Shown piece by piece: positions 60,365 through 64,000 of a stretch of 64,000 nucleotides of DNA. The number at the start of each line of letters is the position of its first letter. Within the stretch, counting starts at the first letter, position 1. A program made the position numbers and the translations under genes. The notes below the pieces were generated by a model, which did not search any database, was not told where the DNA came from, and was given only the letters and a program-made list of their open reading frames with translations. Source of the stretch: JAGVSR01 sp963778225 (lineage in GTDB: Bacteria; Pseudomonadota; Alphaproteobacteria; Rhizobiales; Hyphomicrobiaceae); the NCBI GenBank assembly GCA_963778225.1, contig CAVZTR010000012.1, forward strand, positions 1 through 64,000, read 5' to 3'.

Positions 60365-62092
60365 TCAGTAAGCCATGACCCAGCAGCTTGAATAGCCGGC
60401 CGTCTTGAGCTGCGAGCAGACCGAGTTGGCACCATCTTTAGAACCGGGCGGTCCGACGACGAGGCGGTGATAGCGGCCTTTTTCACCGAGGTTGGCTTCC
60501 GTCACGTCGGGTGTCTTGTTCTGCAGAATGCCGCCGTAGCGCTGCTGCAGATCGGCAAACTGCTGGAGCGCATCAATGCGGCTCGTGCCGGAGGCCGGCA
60601 CCGACGCCAGGACCGCGACATAGCCGAGCCCAGATACCTTTGGTGCGGCGGTAGCGGGAGCCGCAGCGCTGTCGGGAATGGCTGCGGTCTTCGTGATCGG
60701 CTTGGGTGCGGCCTTGGGCTTTTCAGCCACCGGCGCGGGTGGGGACTCATCGGTCGCCGTGTTGATCGACTTCGGCATAACGGGTGCGGGGCGTGGATCG
60801 TTCGAGGCCACTTGCACGGGCTGCGCGGGCGGTGCGGGTGGCTGCACGACGATGGGCTGCGGCTTTGGAGCAGGGGCCGCACTTGGCGACGGCACATCGA
60901 CGAGGGTCATGCCCGGAACGGGAACGGATAATCCCGGAACGGATGCAGGCTCAGGTGGCTGTGACGCTGCGGAAGGTGCTTGGATCGCACCATCGCGTCC
61001 GACGACGAGCGTCTGGACTTTTCGCGCACCAGCGCCGTCTGTTTCCGACGCGGATGCGGAGCTATCGCCGCCCTCTCCGAGACGGCCGAGCAGCTTGCTA
61101 TCGGTGTTGGCGAACTGTTTGCCGCCGGGAACGGACGGCTTCACCTTCGAGGGGCCTTCGGCGCTCTTCACGATGGGCGTGGGACCGCCGGTGCTGTCGC
61201 CCAACAAGGTCTGGTAGGCATAGGTGAGACCGCCGCCGACGACGATGGCGCCGACGAGGGCGGCGGCGACCGTTAACCACTTGCGGGAGCGGACGGGCTG
61301 TTCGGGTTCGTAGTCGTTGTCGTCGTCGTAGCCTTGAGCGTTCGGATCGGCGTAGCCCTGCTGATCATAACCCGGCTGGGCATACCCGTGGGCATCAAAA
61401 CCTTGCTGACCGGCGTAGCCCTGGGGCGGCTGCTGATAACCTGACTGGTGCCCCCAATCCGAATAGCCGGGCTGGGGATGCGTCGCCAGATCGGCGGTCA
61501 GGTGACCATAATCTTGGGCGGGGGCCTGCGGCGGCTGCGTGCGGCCTTGCGGCGGCATGTAGCTCGCCAGATCGTAGCCTCGCGGATCGGCCGAAGGTGC
61601 CGGAGCCGGTGCGGCGGCCCACTGATCGTACTGGGCGCCGCGTAAAGCCGGCGCAGGAGACGGTTCCGGCTGGTAGCCGTAGCCGTTGTCATAGCCGGCG
61701 GGCTGCTGCGGCGCATAGGGGTTCGCCGCCGGGTTGGCGTGCTGAGCATTCGGGAACGGTTCGGGGGCGACGGGGCGACGCGACGGCTGGGTTGCAGGTA
61801 CGTATGGATCGAATTGCGGCGCCTGGGCGGCGCGGGGATCGGCACCCCACTGGTAGCCCGGGTCCTGGTGTCCATATCCGGCCGGCGGTTGAGCCGCGTA
61901 GCCTTGTTGCGCGGCAGGCTGCTGGGGCTTCGGGTTCGGTAGCGGCGCACCACCGAGACCCTGGGTCCATCCCGCCAAATCGTACTCGCCCTGCTGTGGA
62001 CGGACGCCTTGGGGCTGAGCGCCCTGCCCGCCTTGCGGACGTTGCGCCGGCCATCCTCCCGGAGGTGTCTGTGGACTGTCGGAGCGGGACAT
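60365..62092 (-). CDS. SPOR-domain protein with long Pro/Gln/Gly/Tyr-rich N-terminus
   Basis: A 575-residue protein. The first about 265 residues are low complexity, rich in Pro, Gln, Gly and Tyr with repeated GY-x-Q-G-like steps (QQGYAGQQGFDAHGYAQPGY-type). One membrane helix follows (RSRKWLTVAAALVGAIVVGG). A Pro/Ala-rich periplasmic linker leads to a C-terminal SPOR domain (GYVAVLASVPASGTSRIDAL to VCSQLKTAGYSSCWVMAY), which binds denuded peptidoglycan glycan at the division site. AAGGA spacing favours the ATG at 62092. It lies between argS and nagZ, the conserved position. Confidence 0.88.
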   Translation of the reverse strand: MSRSDSPQTPPGGWPAQRPQGGQGAQPQGVRPQQGEYDLAGWTQGLGGAPLPNPKPQQPAAQQGYAAQPPAGYGHQDPGYQWGADPRAAQAPQFDPYVPATQPSRRPVAPEPFPNAQHANPAANPYAPQQPAGYDNGYGYQPEPSPAPALRGAQYDQWAAAPAPAPSADPRGYDLASYMPPQGRTQPPQAPAQDYGHLTADLATHPQPGYSDWGHQSGYQQPPQGYAGQQGFDAHGYAQPGYDQQGYADPNAQGYDDDNDYEPEQPVRSRKWLTVAAALVGAIVVGGGLTYAYQTLLGDSTGGPTPIVKSAEGPSKVKPSVPGGKQFANTDSKLLGRLGEGGDSSASASETDGAGARKVQTLVVGRDGAIQAPSAASQPPEPASVPGLSVPVPGMTLVDVPSPSAAPAPKPQPIVVQPPAPPAQPVQVASNDPRPAPVMPKSINTATDESPPAPVAEKPKAAPKPITKTAAIPDSAAAPATAAPKVSGLGYVAVLASVPASGTSRIDALQQFADLQQRYGGILQNKTPDVTEANLGEKGRYHRLVVGPPGSKDGANSVCSQLKTAGYSSCWVMAY

Positions 62093-62176
62093 TGCGATCA
62101 TTCCTTCAGCTTGAGGCCGTCAGCCCCACACCTGTGGAGTTTGAAGACCCTGCTCGAATCGGCGTTACGGCCAAAT

Positions 62177-63988
62177 CTAGCGCATGGTTTCCGGGGCCTC
62201 GACCCCGAGAACTCCAAGACCTGAGGATATCACCGCACGCGTCGCCTCAACGAGCGCACACCGCGCGATCGTCAGGCCCCCGTCTTTTGCCTGGATAAAA
62301 CGCAAATGTGGCAAATCATTGCCGCGCGTCCATAAACCATGGAAAGCAGAAGCCAGATCATAGAGATAGAAGGCCAGGCGGTGGGGTTCGCGTGCGTCCG
62401 CCGCGGTGGCGATCAAGCGGGGGTAGTGGGCGAGTTTGCGGACAAGATCGAACTCGGCGGGATCGGTCAGCTGCGACAAGTCAGCTTTGGCGAGCGACGC
62501 CTTCGAGATGTCCAGCGACGGCAGCTGCTCAGCGACGTTGCGGAATACACTCGATGCGCGTGCATGGGCGTACTGCACATAGAAGACGGGATTATCCTTC
62601 GACTGCTCGGTGACTTTGGCGAAGTCGAAGTCCAGCGGTTCGAGCTCTTTCCGGTAGAGCATCATGAAGCGAACGGGATCCCGGCCGACTTCATCGACGA
62701 CATCACGCAGGGTGACGAAGGTGCCGGCGCGCTTCGACATCTTGAACGGCTCGCCGCCCTTATAGAGTTTGACGAGCTGCACGACCTTGATTTCGAGATC
62801 GGTGGTGCCGCCGCGCGTTCGCCAGGATTTCAGCTTGCCCTTCTGATCGCGTTCGAGCACGCCGCCTGCGAGGGCTGCAACAGCCGCCAACATGCGCGGA
62901 ATGTAGCCGATGTGATCGGCGCCGAAGACGTTGATCAGGTGCGGAAAGCCGCGGCTGATTTTGTCGAAATGGTAGGCGATATCTCCGGCGAAGTAGGTGT
63001 ATGTGCCGTCCGACTTTTGCAGCGCACGATCCATGTCGTCGCCGAATTCTGTCGATTTGAAGAGCGTCTGCTCGCGGTCTTCCCATTCCTCATCGTCGTG
63101 CCCGAGCGGTTTGGCGAGGCGGCCTTCGTAGATGAGGTCCTTCTTGCGCAAGGCCTCAATGGCAGCGCGCACTTGATCAACGCCGCCGCGCGATAGCGAC
63201 GCTTCCGAGACGAACGCGTCGTGCCGAATGTTCAACGCGGCGAGGTCATCCTTGATCATGACGAGCATGGCGGCGATGGCTTCGTCACGGAAGAGCGCCA
63301 GCCACTCTGCTTCAGGCTTGCCGACGAACGTCTTGCCGTACTTTTCCGCGAGCACGGCGCCGATCGGCTTCAGGTAATCGCCGGGATAGAGGCCCTCGGG
63401 AATCTCGCCGATCTGTTCGCCCAGCGCTTCGCGATAGCGCAGGTGAGCGGAGCGGGCGAGCACATCGACCTGACCGCCGGCATCGTTGATGTAATATTCG
63501 CGGGTGACTTTATAGCCGGAGAAGGCGAGCAGATTGGCGAGCGCGTCCCCGAACACCGCACCGCGACAATGGCCGACATGCATGGGGCCGGTCGGGTTGG
63601 CGGAGACGTATTCGACGTTGACGCCATCGGGTTTAGGCGCGCCGCGGCCGTAGGCAGCGCCATCTGTCACAATCGACGTGATGAGTTGCTGCCAGAACGC
63701 GGGCGTCATCGTCAGGTTGAGGAAGCCGGGACCGGCGACGGCCACGGATGCGATTTCAGGATCGGTTTCGAGTTTCGCCTTGAGCGCTTCGGCGAGGTCG
63801 CGGGGCTTCATGCCAGCCGGCTTCGACAGCGCCATCGCGACGTTGGAGGCGAGATCGCCGTGGGTCGTGTCGCGGGGCGTTTCGACTTCAATGTGGGGCA
63901 GCGCCACGTCGCGCGGGATCAGACCTTCCACCTTGAGGTCGGCGAGCACGGCCGCGATCTTGGCTTCGACGTGAGTGAAGACGTTCAT
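62177..63988 (-). CDS. argS: Arginyl-tRNA synthetase
   Basis: A 603-residue class I synthetase that charges tRNA-Arg. The N-terminal additional domain is followed by the HIGH-equivalent PTGPMHVGHCRGAVFGD (residues about 129-145). The KMSKS-type loop is GEPFKMSKRAGTFVTLRD, and the C-terminal anticodon-binding helices include VQYAHARASSVFRN. It starts MNVFTHVEAKIAAVL at 63988. It is 75 bases upstream of the SPOR gene on the same strand; the last 12 bases of the window lie before its start. Confidence 0.97.
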   Translation of the reverse strand: MNVFTHVEAKIAAVLADLKVEGLIPRDVALPHIEVETPRDTTHGDLASNVAMALSKPAGMKPRDLAEALKAKLETDPEIASVAVAGPGFLNLTMTPAFWQQLITSIVTDGAAYGRGAPKPDGVNVEYVSANPTGPMHVGHCRGAVFGDALANLLAFSGYKVTREYYINDAGGQVDVLARSAHLRYREALGEQIGEIPEGLYPGDYLKPIGAVLAEKYGKTFVGKPEAEWLALFRDEAIAAMLVMIKDDLAALNIRHDAFVSEASLSRGGVDQVRAAIEALRKKDLIYEGRLAKPLGHDDEEWEDREQTLFKSTEFGDDMDRALQKSDGTYTYFAGDIAYHFDKISRGFPHLINVFGADHIGYIPRMLAAVAALAGGVLERDQKGKLKSWRTRGGTTDLEIKVVQLVKLYKGGEPFKMSKRAGTFVTLRDVVDEVGRDPVRFMMLYRKELEPLDFDFAKVTEQSKDNPVFYVQYAHARASSVFRNVAEQLPSLDISKASLAKADLSQLTDPAEFDLVRKLAHYPRLIATAADAREPHRLAFYLYDLASAFHGLWTRGNDLPHLRFIQAKDGGLTIARCALVEATRAVISSGLGVLGVEAPETMR

Positions 63989-64000
63989 TCCAGAGAATCC

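Overview
The window looks like the chromosome of an alphaproteobacterium of the order Hyphomicrobiales, probably near Hyphomicrobium. The basis is the high GC content, Rhizobiales-type gene order (argS-SPOR-nagZ-scpA-scpB-...-tatABC-serS-surE-LytM factor and yajC-secD-secF-Mth938-phytoene-synthase-like), DUF2842 beside ctaA, an NdvA-type glucan exporter, and candidate CtrA and Irr sites. This is inferred from gene content and order, not from an alignment.

Layout. (1) 1-7.8 kb: a visibly less GC-rich surface-polysaccharide island. It has a heavily decayed polysaccharide co-polymerase/tyrosine-kinase pseudogene (minus strand) and a broken WecG/TagA glycosyltransferase, followed by intact flippase, two GT4 glycosyltransferases and a NodB-type deacetylase. 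(2) 8-12.8 kb: a four-gene Gld-type ABC transporter (ATPase, permease, GldG-like auxiliary protein, DUF4340 protein), with one frameshift in gldG. (3) 13-23.5 kb: HAD hydrolase, methyltransferase-like protein, NdvA-like exporter, ribA, a frameshifted GH3 beta-glucosidase, CoA-binding/glyoxalase/enoyl-CoA hydratase operon, a secreted unknown, and rplM-rpsI. (4) 23.6-28.1 kb: TerC-family protein, argC, ArsR plus a tandem SRPBCC protein, ctaA and DUF2842. (5) 28.2-37.1 kb: a second, intact exopolysaccharide locus (deacetylase, GumC-like co-polymerase, Wza-like lipoprotein, GT4, undecaprenyl-phosphate sugar transferase, O-antigen-ligase/polymerase-like protein, small membrane protein). (6) 37.1-43 kb: bacterioferritin and Bfd-like ferredoxin with a candidate Irr box, alpha/beta hydrolase, Ala-rich secreted protein, a DevA/DevB-like ABC-HlyD pair without a permease, and unknowns. 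(7) 43-50.7 kb: SGNH hydrolase, two proteins resembling mitochondrial complex I assembly factors, SecF, SecD, YajC and a DUF815 ATPase. (8) 50.7-64 kb: a minus-strand housekeeping series: degenerate LytM factor, SurE, SerS, TatCBA, an orphan FbpC-like ATPase, ScpB, ScpA, NagZ, SPOR protein and ArgS.

Working together: the second polysaccharide locus has initiation (sugar transferase), elongation, polymerisation, chain-length control and outer-membrane export genes but no flippase of its own; the only flippase in the window is in the left island. Envelope functions dominate: glucan export, Tat and Sec secretion, peptidoglycan recycling and septal factors.

Four otherwise well-preserved genes (gldG, bglX, the Ala-rich protein, the SGNH hydrolase) each carry one frameshift. 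These may be assembly indels. The left-end pseudogene also has a nonsense codon and an apparent large internal deletion, so it is genuinely decayed. I saw no tRNA, rRNA, CRISPR array or insertion sequence.
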